A stretch of DNA of 38,400 bases from Chryseobacterium sp. SC28 (GCF_003932955.1 NZ_QOVY01000022.1:1-38400); one strand, 5' to 3'; shown: positions 24,054-32,772, numbered from the stretch's first letter. Notes: generated by a model not told the origin, from the sequence alone. Translations and numbers: made by a program.

Positions 24054-24779
24054 ATGCAAGAAAAAGTTTTCGGATTGCTGGGAAAAAATATTTCCTATTC
24101 CTTTTCCAAAAAATATTTTGAAGAAAAATTCAAGAAATTATTGCTAATAGATTATCGATATGAGCTCTTCGACATTCCCGAAATCGAAGCCGTAGATCTT
24201 TTATTAGAAACCCCAAATCTTAGGGGCTTGAATGTTACAATTCCTTACAAGCAGGCGATCATTCCTCTTCTGGACCAGCTAAGTGGCGAGGCTTCTGAAA
24301 TCGGCGCAGTCAATTGCATTAGTTTCGAACACGGAAAAAAAATTGGTTACAATACCGACGCTTTCGGCTTTGAAAAATCTTTGCTTATCCATAAAAAAGA
24401 GCATCACCGAAAAGCCCTGATCCTCGGCGACGGCGGCGCTGCAAAAGCGGTGAAATATATTTTGGACAAACATCATATCGAGCATACAACCGTTTCGAGA
24501 AAATCCGAAATTAATTTTGAAAACATTTCAGAAGAATTGGTTAAAGATTCCTTACTCATTATCCAGACTACCCCAGTTGGCACTTACCCTAACGTCGAGG
24601 ACTCGGTGCCGTTTCCTTTTGATGCCATTACGGATCGACATTACGTCATCGATTTGATTTACAATCCTTCCGAAACTGCTTTCCTTAGAAAATCTGCAGA
24701 AAAAGGAGCCACAACTTTGAATGGATTTTATATGCTGGAACAGCAGGCGGAGAAGGCTTGGGAGATTTGGAAGAGCTGA
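24054..24779 (+). CDS. aroE: Shikimate dehydrogenase
   Basis: Reduces 3-dehydroshikimate to shikimate with NADPH. The 241-residue protein is slightly short, as usual in this phylum. Shikimate-binding residues: Ser16 and Ser18 in SYSFSKKYF, Lys66 in NVTIPYKQ, Asn87 in GAVNCI, and Asp102 in NTDAFGF. The nucleotide-binding loop is GDGGAAKAV (125-133), and GFYMLEQQA near the end carries the family's Gln. The ATG is 4 nt after a -7 box and no other in-frame ATG keeps the N-terminal motif. The gene ends 1 nt before the convergent DNA glycosylase gene. Confidence 0.95.
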   Translation: MQEKVFGLLGKNISYSFSKKYFEEKFKKLLLIDYRYELFDIPEIEAVDLLLETPNLRGLNVTIPYKQAIIPLLDQLSGEASEIGAVNCISFEHGKKIGYNTDAFGFEKSLLIHKKEHHRKALILGDGGAAKAVKYILDKHHIEHTTVSRKSEINFENISEELVKDSLLIIQTTPVGTYPNVEDSVPFPFDAITDRHYVIDLIYNPSETAFLRKSAEKGATTLNGFYMLEQQAEKAWEIWKS

Positions 24780-24780
24780 T

Positions 24781-25266
24781 TTATAAATAGTCTCGAATTA
24801 CCCTCCAACTTTCTAATTTCTCCTCAAACTTCACCGTATGAAGCGGACTTGTGGAAGGTAGAACTATAATCGGCAATCTGAAATCTTTGCCTACGATTTT
24901 GAGAAGGTTTTTGTAAGATTTTTGTCCGTTGCAGAAAATCGTCTGGATATTGGGATGGTTTTCAATCAATTTTGGAATATTATTATCAATTTCATCCTTG
25001 ATTTCAGTATCCCGACTACCCTTTCTTTCACAACTTTCGATGACGTCCCACAGCGCGATATGATGTCTTTTAAGCAAGCGGAGTTTCTCGGTGTAATTGG
25101 AAGAAAATTCTTCATCGAAAAGGTAGAACATCAATTTCCAAAACTGATTTTGCGGATGCGCATAATACTGTTGCATTTCCAAAGATTTTATGCCCGGAAC
25201 AGAGCCTAAAATCAGGATTTTCGAATGATTATCTACGACCGGCGCAAAGGAACTGATTCTGTTCAT
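24781..25266 (-). CDS. Hypoxanthine-DNA (deoxyinosine) glycosylase, UDG family 6
   Basis: 161-residue member of the uracil-DNA glycosylase superfamily; family 6 removes hypoxanthine arising from adenine deamination. Visible motifs are GSVPGIKSLE at 21-30, YYAHPQNQFWKLM at 35-47, LWDVIESCERKGSRD, IFCNGQKSY, and LPSTSP at 136-141 in place of the UDG HPSP loop. It lies 5 nt after dacB on the same strand, so it is the second gene of that unit. Base-specificity rests on family assignment, not on residues I can prove. Confidence 0.82.
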   Translation of the reverse strand: MNRISSFAPVVDNHSKILILGSVPGIKSLEMQQYYAHPQNQFWKLMFYLFDEEFSSNYTEKLRLLKRHHIALWDVIESCERKGSRDTEIKDEIDNNIPKLIENHPNIQTIFCNGQKSYKNLLKIVGKDFRLPIIVLPSTSPLHTVKFEEKLESWRVIRDYL

Positions 25267-25271
25267 ATTTT

Positions 25272-26645
25272 TTATTTCAGATTATCCAAAACTTTGAAAA
25301 GTGCATTGCTGATACTTCCACCTTGATAATTGTTCAAAATAATAGAAAACACATAATTCTTACCGCTTTTGGAAGTCTGATAACCCGCAAACGACTTGCT
25401 GTCCTTTATCGTTCCGCTTTTCATTTTGATGCCGTTCTGGGTGGGAAAACCGTCGTAAAAAGCATCAAACCAGTTTTGCTTTTTGGAATATATCAGGGCC
25501 AGAACCTGAGCTTTTGCCGAAACATAATTCTGCGGCGAAAGTCCGCTGCCGTCAGCGAAATTAATCATATTCGGATGGATTCCTTTAGATTTCCAAAAGT
25601 CTTTTAGGAAGTTGATGCCGGTTTCAAAACTTGGGTTGTTTCGCTTTTCTTTTGCCATTGTTTTTATCAATGTTTCGGCGTAGAGATTGATGCTTTTGCG
25701 CATCAGCCAATAAACGATTTTGTCCAACGTTGGCGATCTGTATTCGAAAATTTGATGCTGAGCTGGCACTTTTGACACGGCTATTCCTTGCAGTTTTTCA
25801 TTGTAAAAAGTCGTCGCTTTTCCCGAAACTAAAATTCCGTTTTCATCTAAGAGTTTTTTAATTTCTACGGCGAGCTGTAATGGCGGATTTGGCGTAGCTC
25901 CCGACACAGTGCTTAGTTTTCCGGCTGGCAAAGTGCCATTAATCAAGGCTGTTTCGGAATGTGGCGCTGTGAAAATCAGACTTTGATCGGAGTTTCCGCC
26001 AGTTTTCAACTCATTGATCCAAAATACGTTTTCTAGATTGTACGAGAAATTTTTGATTTGATTGCCATTAATATTTATATCAAATTGATTCTCTCTCCAG
26101 TTGACTCCAAAGGTTCCCGCGCCATAATAATTCCCGAGATCGTTCCACGGCCAACCGCCCGGCGTGCTTTGAAAATCAAAATAAGAATCATCGACAATGA
26201 GGTTTCCTGATATTTTTTTGATCCCCGATTTTTTTATGGCTTCTAATAATTTTTGTTTGAATTTTTCCGGTTTATAATCTTCGTATCGCCAGCTTCCCAA
26301 AGTCGGGTCTCCGTTGGAAGCGATGTAAAAATCGCCATCCAGATTACCATTCGAAATATTCCCGGAATAGGATGCGGTGGTTTTGAACTGATAATCTTTC
26401 CCCAATGTTTCCAAAGCTGCAGCAGAAGTAAAAATCTTCTGTGTGCTCGCGGTGGACAAGCCTTTGTTGCCATTATATTCATAAATCAGATTACCATTGT
26501 CATCCGAAACATAAAATGAAAGGCTGGCCGCCAACGCATTGGGAGAAGCCATCATCTCTTTGACCGATTTTTCCAATGCTGCCGAAACGGATTGAGAAAA
26601 AAGATTTTGAAAGATGAATAGCGGAATTATAAGGAAAATCTTCAT
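25272..26645 (-). CDS. dacB: D-alanyl-D-alanine carboxypeptidase/endopeptidase (PBP4, peptidase S13)
   Basis: Periplasmic class C penicillin-binding protein that trims or cleaves peptidoglycan cross-links. 457 residues; signal peptide 1-17 (MKIFLIIPLFIFQNLFS). The active-site motifs are complete: STQK at 67-70 (nucleophile Ser67, Lys70), SIN at 318-320, and KSG at 409-411. The DGSGLSPQNYVS loop at 365-376 is also typical. The large insert between motifs 1 and 2 fits the PBP4 subfamily. Transcribed with the downstream DNA glycosylase from a good promoter just upstream. Confidence 0.92.
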   Translation of the reverse strand: MKIFLIIPLFIFQNLFSQSVSAALEKSVKEMMASPNALAASLSFYVSDDNGNLIYEYNGNKGLSTASTQKIFTSAAALETLGKDYQFKTTASYSGNISNGNLDGDFYIASNGDPTLGSWRYEDYKPEKFKQKLLEAIKKSGIKKISGNLIVDDSYFDFQSTPGGWPWNDLGNYYGAGTFGVNWRENQFDININGNQIKNFSYNLENVFWINELKTGGNSDQSLIFTAPHSETALINGTLPAGKLSTVSGATPNPPLQLAVEIKKLLDENGILVSGKATTFYNEKLQGIAVSKVPAQHQIFEYRSPTLDKIVYWLMRKSINLYAETLIKTMAKEKRNNPSFETGINFLKDFWKSKGIHPNMINFADGSGLSPQNYVSAKAQVLALIYSKKQNWFDAFYDGFPTQNGIKMKSGTIKDSKSFAGYQTSKSGKNYVFSIILNNYQGGSISNALFKVLDNLK

Positions 26646-26658
26646 CGATAATTTTTAT

Positions 26659-26689
26659 CAAAACTAAGGATTTTTGAGTTTCCTATCAA
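26659..26689 (-). promoter_or_regulatory. dacB promoter
   Basis: Minus-strand TTG (26689-26687), 20 nt, TAGTTTTG (26666-26659), 13 nt before the dacB ATG. A full match to the Bacteroidota consensus. Confidence 0.7.
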
Positions 26690-26749
26690 GGATTAATCAA
26701 TAGCCTGCATCCAAGAGCTTACATTTCGGGCAAAATCTGCACTAATATT

Positions 26750-26779
26750 TTTGCTTTAAAAATGTAATGATTAACTTTG
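26750..26779 (+). promoter_or_regulatory. Promoter of the hemolysin III-family gene
   Basis: TTTG (26750-26753), 18 nt, TAACTTTG (26772-26779). The upstream in-frame ATG at 26767 lies inside the promoter, so translation should start at 26803. Confidence 0.7.
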
Positions 26780-26802
26780 TTAAAATTAAGTTCATTATTG
26801 TA

Positions 26803-27438
26803 ATGCCAAAAAAGAATCGCAAAAAAGAAGAATTTTACAACGTGGTGACGCACGGTCTTGGTGCGGTGCTGTCCGTTGTGGCTTTGGTTGTGATGCTTTA
26901 CTATTCCGTCCGCAGCGGGAATCGGATTGCGCTCATTTCTTCTCTTGTTTTTGGAATTAGTCTGATTCTTTTGTACTCGGCATCCACCATCTACCACGCC
27001 GCTTACCGGTTGAAATGGAAAAAAATTTTTCAGCGGATAGATCATCTTTGCATCTACCTTTTGATTGCCGGAACTTACACGCCCGTTGCGTTGCTCGGTC
27101 TGAAAGGCGTTTGGGGCTGGAGTATGTTTGGCGTCATCTGGGGAATGGCGTTGATTGGCTTTATCTTCAAATTTTCGCCGCTGCGGCAGAATGAAAAAAT
27201 CTCGCTTTCAATCTATGCCCTAATGGGCTGGACGGCCATTATCGCCATCAAACCGATGATCGACAACCTCTCGAGCGGCGCATTACTTTTTATTATTCTT
27301 GGTGGATTATGCTATAGTTTGGGCATTTATTTTTATGCAAAAGACAGCAAACCGTTTTATCATCCCATTTGGCATCTGTTTGTTTTAGGCGGTAGCATTC
27401 TGCATTTCTGCGCCATTTTCTTTTTTATCCTTCCTTAA
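26803..27438 (+). CDS. PAQR / hemolysin III family membrane protein
   Basis: 211 residues and about seven transmembrane segments. PAQR signatures: KEEFYNVVTHGLGA at the N terminus, SASTIYHAAY with its His, an Asp in RIDHLCIYL, and HPIWHLFVLGGSILHF at the C terminus; these His and Asp residues form the zinc site in crystallised relatives. The family includes so-called hemolysin III proteins and human adiponectin receptors; hydrolase activity on ceramide-like lipids is proposed for some members only. Haemolysis should not be assumed. Start chosen from the promoter position; the 12 residues upstream would be unconserved. It converges with the AEC transporter gene with 3 nt between. Confidence 0.88.
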   Translation: MPKKNRKKEEFYNVVTHGLGAVLSVVALVVMLYYSVRSGNRIALISSLVFGISLILLYSASTIYHAAYRLKWKKIFQRIDHLCIYLLIAGTYTPVALLGLKGVWGWSMFGVIWGMALIGFIFKFSPLRQNEKISLSIYALMGWTAIIAIKPMIDNLSSGALLFIILGGLCYSLGIYFYAKDSKPFYHPIWHLFVLGGSILHFCAIFFFILP

Positions 27439-27441
27439 GTT

Positions 27442-28350
27442 TTAAAAAAAATATTCAATAATCCTAAACCAAACCGCCGTCGTTGCAAATCCGACAGCGA
27501 TACTGATGCCGATAATAAGATTGATAAGTTTGGTATTCAGCCGAAACTGCTCTGCAATGATACTAGACGTGACGACGGTTGGCATCGCCGCTTCGAAGAT
27601 GGTGATTTTCGCCATATTGCCTTTGATCCCAAAAATTAATGCGATGCACAAAATCATCATCGGTGCCAAAATCAATTTGTACAACAAAGCGGTAGAAATC
27701 TGCGGAATCAGTTTTTGCCATCCATTAAATTTCAACTGCAATCCAACGGAAAATAGGGCTAACGGGATCACGGTAGCGGCCAACTTATCAAATAAAGGAT
27801 TGGCAAAATCAAGATTGAAAAATCGGGACAAAACGAGCGCAGCGATGCAACCTAAAAATGGCGGAAATGTGAATAGGCGTTTCAGTATGAATTTAGAACT
27901 CACTTTTCCCGATTTGCTTCCGCCTTTCACGGCTGCGACAATTCCCATCGTAGAGAGCATTAGAAACATCGTCTGATCGCAGATGATGGCGATGCTGAGG
28001 TACTGCTCTCCAAAAAAAGCAGTAACCAACGGAAAGCCGATAAACGAAGTATTGCTGTAGCCACTCGCAAGTTCCAAAGTGCTTCTGGATCTTTGCGAAT
28101 AGTTTTTGGATCGAGAATAGATCATCATAAAAATCCAACTTCCGGCTGCTGCGACAACGGCACTTAAGATAGGAAAGAATATTTCCGGAGACCAATCTAC
28201 TTTTGGCAAATATTTGAAGGAAACAGCGGGTAAACCCAAGTAGATGATCCAAGTATTGATGCCTTTGTGAGCGTCGGGATGAATCGATTTTGTCGATTTG
28301 AAAATCATTCCGGCGGCAATACAGATTATTATCAGAACAAAATTGATCAT
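27442..28350 (-). CDS. AEC-family transporter (auxin efflux carrier-like)
   Basis: 302 residues from the chosen ATG, about ten transmembrane helices in two five-helix halves, typical of the AEC/BART group that exports or imports organic acids such as malate or malonate. Recognisable pieces: MINFVLIIICIAAGM, WIIYLGLPAVSF, SYSN-like LASGYSNTSFIGFPLVTAFFG around 107-127 of the longer frame, and TIFEAAMPTVVTSSIIAEQF. Substrate is unknown. The frame starts at 28383, but a TACATTTG -7 box covers 28371-28378 and the family opens at MINFVL, so 28350 fits better. Confidence 0.85.
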   Translation of the reverse strand: MINFVLIIICIAAGMIFKSTKSIHPDAHKGINTWIIYLGLPAVSFKYLPKVDWSPEIFFPILSAVVAAAGSWIFMMIYSRSKNYSQRSRSTLELASGYSNTSFIGFPLVTAFFGEQYLSIAIICDQTMFLMLSTMGIVAAVKGGSKSGKVSSKFILKRLFTFPPFLGCIAALVLSRFFNLDFANPLFDKLAATVIPLALFSVGLQLKFNGWQKLIPQISTALLYKLILAPMMILCIALIFGIKGNMAKITIFEAAMPTVVTSSIIAEQFRLNTKLINLIIGISIAVGFATTAVWFRIIEYFF

Positions 28351-28370
28351 TTGGAAAACAAAATATTCCA

Positions 28371-28378
28371 CAAATGTA
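28371..28378 (-). promoter_or_regulatory. -7 box of the AEC transporter gene
   Basis: Minus-strand TACATTTG, 20 nt before the ATG at 28350. No well-spaced -33 TTG was found (nearest is 24 nt upstream of the box). Confidence 0.4.
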
Positions 28379-28464
28379 AACAAGTGAAGGACAATCGGAA
28401 TACAAAATCCGTAAAAATATATTCTAAAATTTATTAATTATTGATCAATTTCTGAGTTATTAAA

Positions 28465-28491
28465 GTTTGTACAAACCAATCATATTTGGTT
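28465..28491. promoter_or_regulatory. Two overlapping palindromes upstream of pruA
   Basis: GTTTGTACAAAC (28465-28476) is a perfect 12-bp palindrome. It overlaps AACCAA-N6-TTGGTT (28474-28479 with 28486-28491). Both lie about 60-80 bp upstream of the pruA -33 element and could be an operator pair, for the divergent transporter gene or pruA. No regulator is identified. Confidence 0.4.
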
Positions 28492-28548
28492 GATTATTAG
28501 TGATTTAATATATAAAAATAATATCAAAACTAAATCATTACCATTCAA

Positions 28549-28579
28549 TTGCTGTTTTAAAATGCTTATTGTAAATTTG
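28549..28579 (+). promoter_or_regulatory. pruA promoter
   Basis: TTG (28549-28551), 20 nt, TAAATTTG (28572-28579), 20 nt before the pruA ATG. Full match to the consensus. Confidence 0.7.
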
Positions 28580-28599
28580 TAAAAAATAAAATATTAATT

Positions 28600-30225
28600 A
28601 TGTCCAAAGCCATTTCTCAGGTGCCTTTTGCTCAAAACGAACCTGTAAACGCATATTCTCCAGGTTCTGACGAGGTAAAAAGCCTAATTTCTACCTACAA
28701 AAAAATGTGGAAAGAAAAAACAGAAATCCCAATGATTATCGGAGGGAAAGAAATCAAAACGGAAACTAAAATACAGTTGACATCGCCCCACGACCATCAT
28801 CACGATTTCGGATTCTATTACCAAGGCGATATGTCCCACGTCGATATGGCAATAGAAGCTGCGCTTGCTGCAAAAGCCAAATGGAATGCTTTGGGCTGGG
28901 AGCAGCGCGCATCCATTTTTCTCAAAGCGGCAGATCTCTTGGCAGGACCTTACAGAGACGTCATCAACGCCGCCACGATGATTGGGCAATCCAAAAATGT
29001 CCATCAGGCAGAGATCGATTCGGCTTGCGAATTCATAGATTTCTTACGTTATAATGTAGAATTTATGACAGAACTATATGCAGAGCAACCCGTTTCCGAC
29101 CCGGGCGTTTGGAACCGTGTGGAGTACCGTCCTTTGGAAGGTTTTTGTTTTGCAGTCACGCCTTTCAACTTTACCGCCATCTCGGGCAACTTGCCGACTT
29201 CTATGGCTTTGATGGGCAATGTGGTCGTTTGGAAACCATCGGACAAACAAATCTATGCAGCAAAAGTGACAATGGATGTTTTGAAAGAAGCCGGCTTGCC
29301 AGACGGCGTGATCAATATGATCTTTACCGACGGAAAAGAAACGGCGGAGAGAGTGCTGGCGCATCCGGATTTTGCAGGATTGCATTTCACAGGTTCTACG
29401 AAAGTCTTCCAAGGGATGTGGAAAATGATTGGCGACAATATTCATCACTATAAATCTTACCCAAGAATTGTAGGCGAAACCGGCGGAAAAGATTTCGTAA
29501 TGGTGCATCATTCTGCGAATATCGAAGCCGTTGCAACGGCTTTGGTGAGAGGCGCTTTCGAATATCAAGGGCAAAAATGCAGCGCGGCATCCCGAGCTTA
29601 CATCCCCAAATCGATTTGGAACCAAGTGAAAGATTTGATGGCATCGCAAATCAAAACCATCAAAATCGGTTCTCCGGAAGACCCTTCTAATTATGTCAAT
29701 GCGGTGATCGACAAGAATTCTTTCGAAAAATGCAAAGCTTATATTGACAGAGCCGAAGCGTCGAATGATGCAAACGTTATAATCGGCGGAAAATACGACG
29801 ACAAAAAAGGCTGGTTTGTGCATCCGACGGTTATCGAAACCATCAATCCTTATTACGAAAGTATGGTGGAAGAAATCTTTGGCCCCATCCTCACCGTTTT
29901 TGTTTATGAAGATGAAAATTGGGAAAGTACTTTGAAACTGGTGGACACTTCCACGCCTTATTCTTTGACCGGATCGATCTTTGCGCAAGACAGATATGCC
30001 ATAGATGAGGCTTACAAAGCGTTGGAAAATGCTGCCGGGAATTTCTATATCAACGATAAACCTACGGGTGCAGTCGTGGGTCAGCAGCCATTTGGCGGCT
30101 CGCGAGCCTCCGGCACCAATGACAAAGCAGGTTCTAAAATGAACTTGATGCGTTGGGTTTCTGCGCGGAGCATCAAAGAGACTTTTGTCCCGGCCAAGGA
30201 TTATAAATATCCATATTTGGGATAA
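28600..30225 (+). CDS. pruA: L-glutamate gamma-semialdehyde dehydrogenase (1-pyrroline-5-carboxylate dehydrogenase)
   Basis: Second step of proline breakdown: oxidises glutamate semialdehyde to glutamate with NAD+. 541 residues. Cofactor and active-site blocks: FCFAVTPFNFTAISGNLP with Asn190, VVWKPSD, GLHFTGSTKVF, general base Glu293 in GETGGKD, nucleophile Cys327 in GQKCSAAS, EEIFGPILTVFVYED, and QQPFGGSRASGTNDKAGS near the C terminus, all in the group 4 pattern of PruA/RocA enzymes. Monofunctional, with proline dehydrogenase encoded separately 2.6 kb away (32867-34036) on the other strand. It has its own promoter. Confidence 0.95.
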   Translation: MSKAISQVPFAQNEPVNAYSPGSDEVKSLISTYKKMWKEKTEIPMIIGGKEIKTETKIQLTSPHDHHHDFGFYYQGDMSHVDMAIEAALAAKAKWNALGWEQRASIFLKAADLLAGPYRDVINAATMIGQSKNVHQAEIDSACEFIDFLRYNVEFMTELYAEQPVSDPGVWNRVEYRPLEGFCFAVTPFNFTAISGNLPTSMALMGNVVVWKPSDKQIYAAKVTMDVLKEAGLPDGVINMIFTDGKETAERVLAHPDFAGLHFTGSTKVFQGMWKMIGDNIHHYKSYPRIVGETGGKDFVMVHHSANIEAVATALVRGAFEYQGQKCSAASRAYIPKSIWNQVKDLMASQIKTIKIGSPEDPSNYVNAVIDKNSFEKCKAYIDRAEASNDANVIIGGKYDDKKGWFVHPTVIETINPYYESMVEEIFGPILTVFVYEDENWESTLKLVDTSTPYSLTGSIFAQDRYAIDEAYKALENAAGNFYINDKPTGAVVGQQPFGGSRASGTNDKAGSKMNLMRWVSARSIKETFVPAKDYKYPYLG

Positions 30226-30395
30226 TTAATTCTAAAGTTTAAAATAATAAAACCACAAAAGTCACACAAGTTTTTTGATTTTAGATTTTCAAAAGGGCAA
30301 AAAAGAGTGAAATAAAAACATTTTGAACTTCTCAAGATTTTTAATTCACATATCATATTCTGTGAGACTTTTCTTTTAAATATTAATTATTTTCC

Positions 30396-31001
30396 ATGAA
30401 AAAAGCATTAATAATAGTTGACGTTCAGAATGATTTTTGCGAAGGTGGTGCTTTGGAAGTACCCGGCGCCAACAGCATCATTCCATACATCAATCTACTT
30501 ACAGAAAAAAATATCTATGACGAAATCGTCCTCACCCAAGATTGGCATCCGGCCAACCACAAAAGTTTCGCTTCCAACAACGGGAGAAAAGTGGGCGAAA
30601 CCATCAATCTTAATGGCGTTTCACAATTTATGTGGCCGGACCATTGTGTTCAGGGAACTTTCGGCGCAGAGTTTCATAAAGATCTGAACCGCGAAAAAGT
30701 GACGCATATCATTCAAAAGGGAAAAAATCCGGACATCGACAGCTACAGTGGTTTCCAAGACAACAACCATTTTATGAAAACCGGATTGGAGGATTATTTG
30801 AAACAGCACGATATTCAGTTGGTAGAAATAGCCGGGTTGGCATTGGATTATTGTGTAAAGTTCACAGCCACCGACGCCGCCAATGCCGGATTTATCACTT
30901 GTTTACATTTCAACGGAACGAAGGCGGTGAACGCAAAGCCGGACAGTGCGAAGAATACGATTTATGAATTGATTGAAAAGGGTGTCACGGTGTTGGCTTA
31001 A
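30396..31001 (+). CDS. pncA: Nicotinamidase (isochorismatase-family)
   Basis: Hydrolyses nicotinamide to nicotinate in NAD+ salvage. 201 residues, close to the E. coli enzyme. The catalytic triad is Asp9 (IIVDVQNDF), Lys110 (QKGKNPDIDSYSGF) and Cys153 (ALDYCVKFTA). The metal site is DWHPANHKSF, with Asp49, His51 and His55. The preceding 170 nt hold an AT-rich stretch with CACAAAAG-like words, possibly a decayed intergenic repeat, and no clear -7 box. Confidence 0.94.
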   Translation: MKKALIIVDVQNDFCEGGALEVPGANSIIPYINLLTEKNIYDEIVLTQDWHPANHKSFASNNGRKVGETINLNGVSQFMWPDHCVQGTFGAEFHKDLNREKVTHIIQKGKNPDIDSYSGFQDNNHFMKTGLEDYLKQHDIQLVEIAGLALDYCVKFTATDAANAGFITCLHFNGTKAVNAKPDSAKNTIYELIEKGVTVLA

Positions 31002-31053
31002 CATTTTAACATTCAAAAAGGTAGAGATTGATTTTATTAATTCCCCGAAATTT

Positions 31054-31578
31054 CTAAAGATTTCTGAGCTTCCTTTTGAGCTTTGTTTTATGTCTGGAAT
31101 AATGCGTTTGGTTGCTATTTTTATCGATGGAGATTACGCTAATATTACCATCGACTTCCAAAATAGCGAGCTTTACAGCAGAAACAGATTCGATGCCGTG
31201 CTCGTGGATGGCTTCTTCCAGCTCATCCTCTGATATTTGGACTTTCCTCAGAATATCCGGAAAAACGTGACCGTCTTTTACCAAAATATGCGGCTGATCT
31301 TCTATTAATTCTTTAAGTTTCTGATTTTTGAAAATCAATTTCTTCACGATAAAGTTGGCTACAAATAATACTAAAGCTGCAATAATTCCGCCCTCCAAAG
31401 TATTATTCGAACCAACCATTGCATTTTGAACGGCATTGCTTATCAATAAAAGAAGAATGACATCGCCCGCATTGAGCTGTGACAGTTGGTTCTTCCCGAA
31501 AACCCGAACGGCAATTACCATAAAAAAATAAACGGCAAGCGAGCGAACGACGATATCTAGGATTGGATTCAAATCCAT
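31054..31578 (-). CDS. DUF421 / YetF-family membrane protein
   Basis: 174 residues. Three transmembrane helices at about 8-25, 40-55 and 62-80 (RSLAVYFFMVIAVRVFGK, GDVILLLLISNAVQ, GGIIAALVLFVANFIV) are followed by a cytoplasmic domain with the family's LIEDQPHILVKDGHV, RKVQISEDELEEAI HEHG and SAVKLAILEVDGNISVI segments. This layout is diagnostic for DUF421, found in YetF and YdfR; its function is unclear, with a spore or envelope link only in Bacillus. It is transcribed alone and converges with pncA. Confidence 0.88.
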   Translation of the reverse strand: MDLNPILDIVVRSLAVYFFMVIAVRVFGKNQLSQLNAGDVILLLLISNAVQNAMVGSNNTLEGGIIAALVLFVANFIVKKLIFKNQKLKELIEDQPHILVKDGHVFPDILRKVQISEDELEEAIHEHGIESVSAVKLAILEVDGNISVISIDKNSNQTHYSRHKTKLKRKLRNL

Positions 31579-31647
31579 ATTATTTATGCAATAAAGATAG
31601 AAAATTATTTATCAAAAGACGAAGACACTTTGGGACTGAATAAAACT

Positions 31648-31676
31648 AAAAAATCCGCCTTGCAGCGGACTTTTTT
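31648..31676. terminator. Bidirectional terminator by the T9SS cargo gene
   Basis: TCCGC (31654-31658) pairs with GCGGA (31665-31669), loop CTTGCA. T-runs follow on both strands. On the minus strand it ends the T9SS cargo gene about 25 nt after its stop; on plus it has no clear client. Confidence 0.75.
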
Positions 31677-31694
31677 CTATGTCAAAATAAAAAG

Positions 31695-32711
31695 TTATTC
31701 TTTTATCATTTTGGTAACTTTTGTTAAATCATTGCTTTTGATTTTCAGCATATAAGTTCCTTTTGCAAGACCAGAAACGTCAAACTCATCCGCGCCATTC
31801 AAAATTTTCACTATTCTTCCGGATATATCCAACACTTCTACAGTCGTAATCTGCAATTTTTCTGGATTGTTGATTCGGAATGTCGACTTTACAGGATTTG
31901 GATAGACTTGCATTCTGTTGTCATATTGCAACGTTTCCGTTACTCCCAAGGTAGTTTTGGTATATGTAATAACAAAGGGCATATCCAAATTATAATCCGG
32001 TGCAGAGGCTGGATTACCCGCATCAAGCAAATCTGTCCAACTCTCGGCAATTACGTTGTTTTGTTTTGCGTTGAAAGCGGGGAGACCGCGCGAGCCTTTA
32101 ATAGTAACAGGCGGCAGAAATCCCGCATTTCCCTGCACAACATTTTGCAACTGATATTTGATCCAGTAAGTCCCTCCCATCAACGTTGTGGGTGTGCTGG
32201 CGGTCACTTGCCAAATTTTTCGACTGGTGGTCGGCGCAACTACAATAGGCACCATTGTATTTCCGGTTCGGTACATTTGCGCATTCGCACTGGAGGAGAA
32301 TCTGTTCGTCGTATCATCTCCGTATACGCTGACCGCGCCGGGTATCGACGGATCTGAACTATAAATATTAACTCTCACCGTATTGAAAGGTGATGTTGTG
32401 CCAGTATAGTTCGTTTGGTAGGCAAAAAAATCTATTGTACTGATTTCCCATTTTTCGTTCGCGGGAATGGTAAAATCATCTGCAAGAAAGTAATTAGCTG
32501 TCACAGATGAATAGGTTCCTCCTAAGCCTAATGTTGTATTAGATTCGGTAGTATTTCCCGTATTGTTCTGCAATTCGGACCAGGTATAGCCAGCCGGTGC
32601 ATTAGTTCCCCCGTTCGTTGTTGAGCCGGTCGATAATCCCCCATTCACATAGGATTGGGCAAAGTTGGTAGCTGCCATTAAAGATGCAACAAGTAGTAAA
32701 GTTTTTTTCAT
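31695..32711 (-). CDS. Secreted protein with C-terminal T9SS type A sorting domain
   Basis: 338 residues. Signal peptide about 1-19 (MKKTLLLVASLMAATNFAQ). The middle (about 20-255) is rich in Thr, Asn, Gly and beta-strand patterns, with a segment NVIAESWTDLLDAG and DYNLDMPFVITY; no enzyme motif is visible, and a carbohydrate- or surface-binding beta-sandwich is only a guess. Residues about 265-338 are the type A sorting domain: MQVYPNPVKSTFRI, VEVLDISGRIV, VSGLAKGTYMLKI, terminal KMIKE. Such domains direct export by the type IX system, to which porQ in this window belongs. It has its own promoter and terminator. Confidence 0.85.
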   Translation of the reverse strand: MKKTLLLVASLMAATNFAQSYVNGGLSTGSTTNGGTNAPAGYTWSELQNNTGNTTESNTTLGLGGTYSSVTANYFLADDFTIPANEKWEISTIDFFAYQTNYTGTTSPFNTVRVNIYSSDPSIPGAVSVYGDDTTNRFSSSANAQMYRTGNTMVPIVVAPTTSRKIWQVTASTPTTLMGGTYWIKYQLQNVVQGNAGFLPPVTIKGSRGLPAFNAKQNNVIAESWTDLLDAGNPASAPDYNLDMPFVITYTKTTLGVTETLQYDNRMQVYPNPVKSTFRINNPEKLQITTVEVLDISGRIVKILNGADEFDVSGLAKGTYMLKIKSNDLTKVTKMIKE

Positions 32712-32740
32712 AATGTTTATATTTTTAAAAATTTGATAAA

Positions 32741-32772
32741 CAAAAATACAAATTTTTAGATATAAAACAAAA
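32741..32772 (-). promoter_or_regulatory. Promoter of the T9SS cargo gene
   Basis: Minus-strand TTTTG (32772-32768), 19 nt, TATTTTTG (32748-32741), 29 nt before the ATG at 32711. Full consensus match. Confidence 0.7.

Noticed and set aside
29074-29988. 304-codon open frame antisense to pruA
   Set aside because: A shadow frame of a well conserved gene, with no family resemblance.
3408-30225. Paralogy suggested by two 541-residue aldehyde dehydrogenases
   Set aside because: Equal length is a coincidence; the sequences belong to different ALDH groups.
30230-30395. Small RNA or decayed repeat before pncA
   Set aside because: The CACAAAAG-like words hint at a decayed repeat, but no structure or second copy in the window supports a call.
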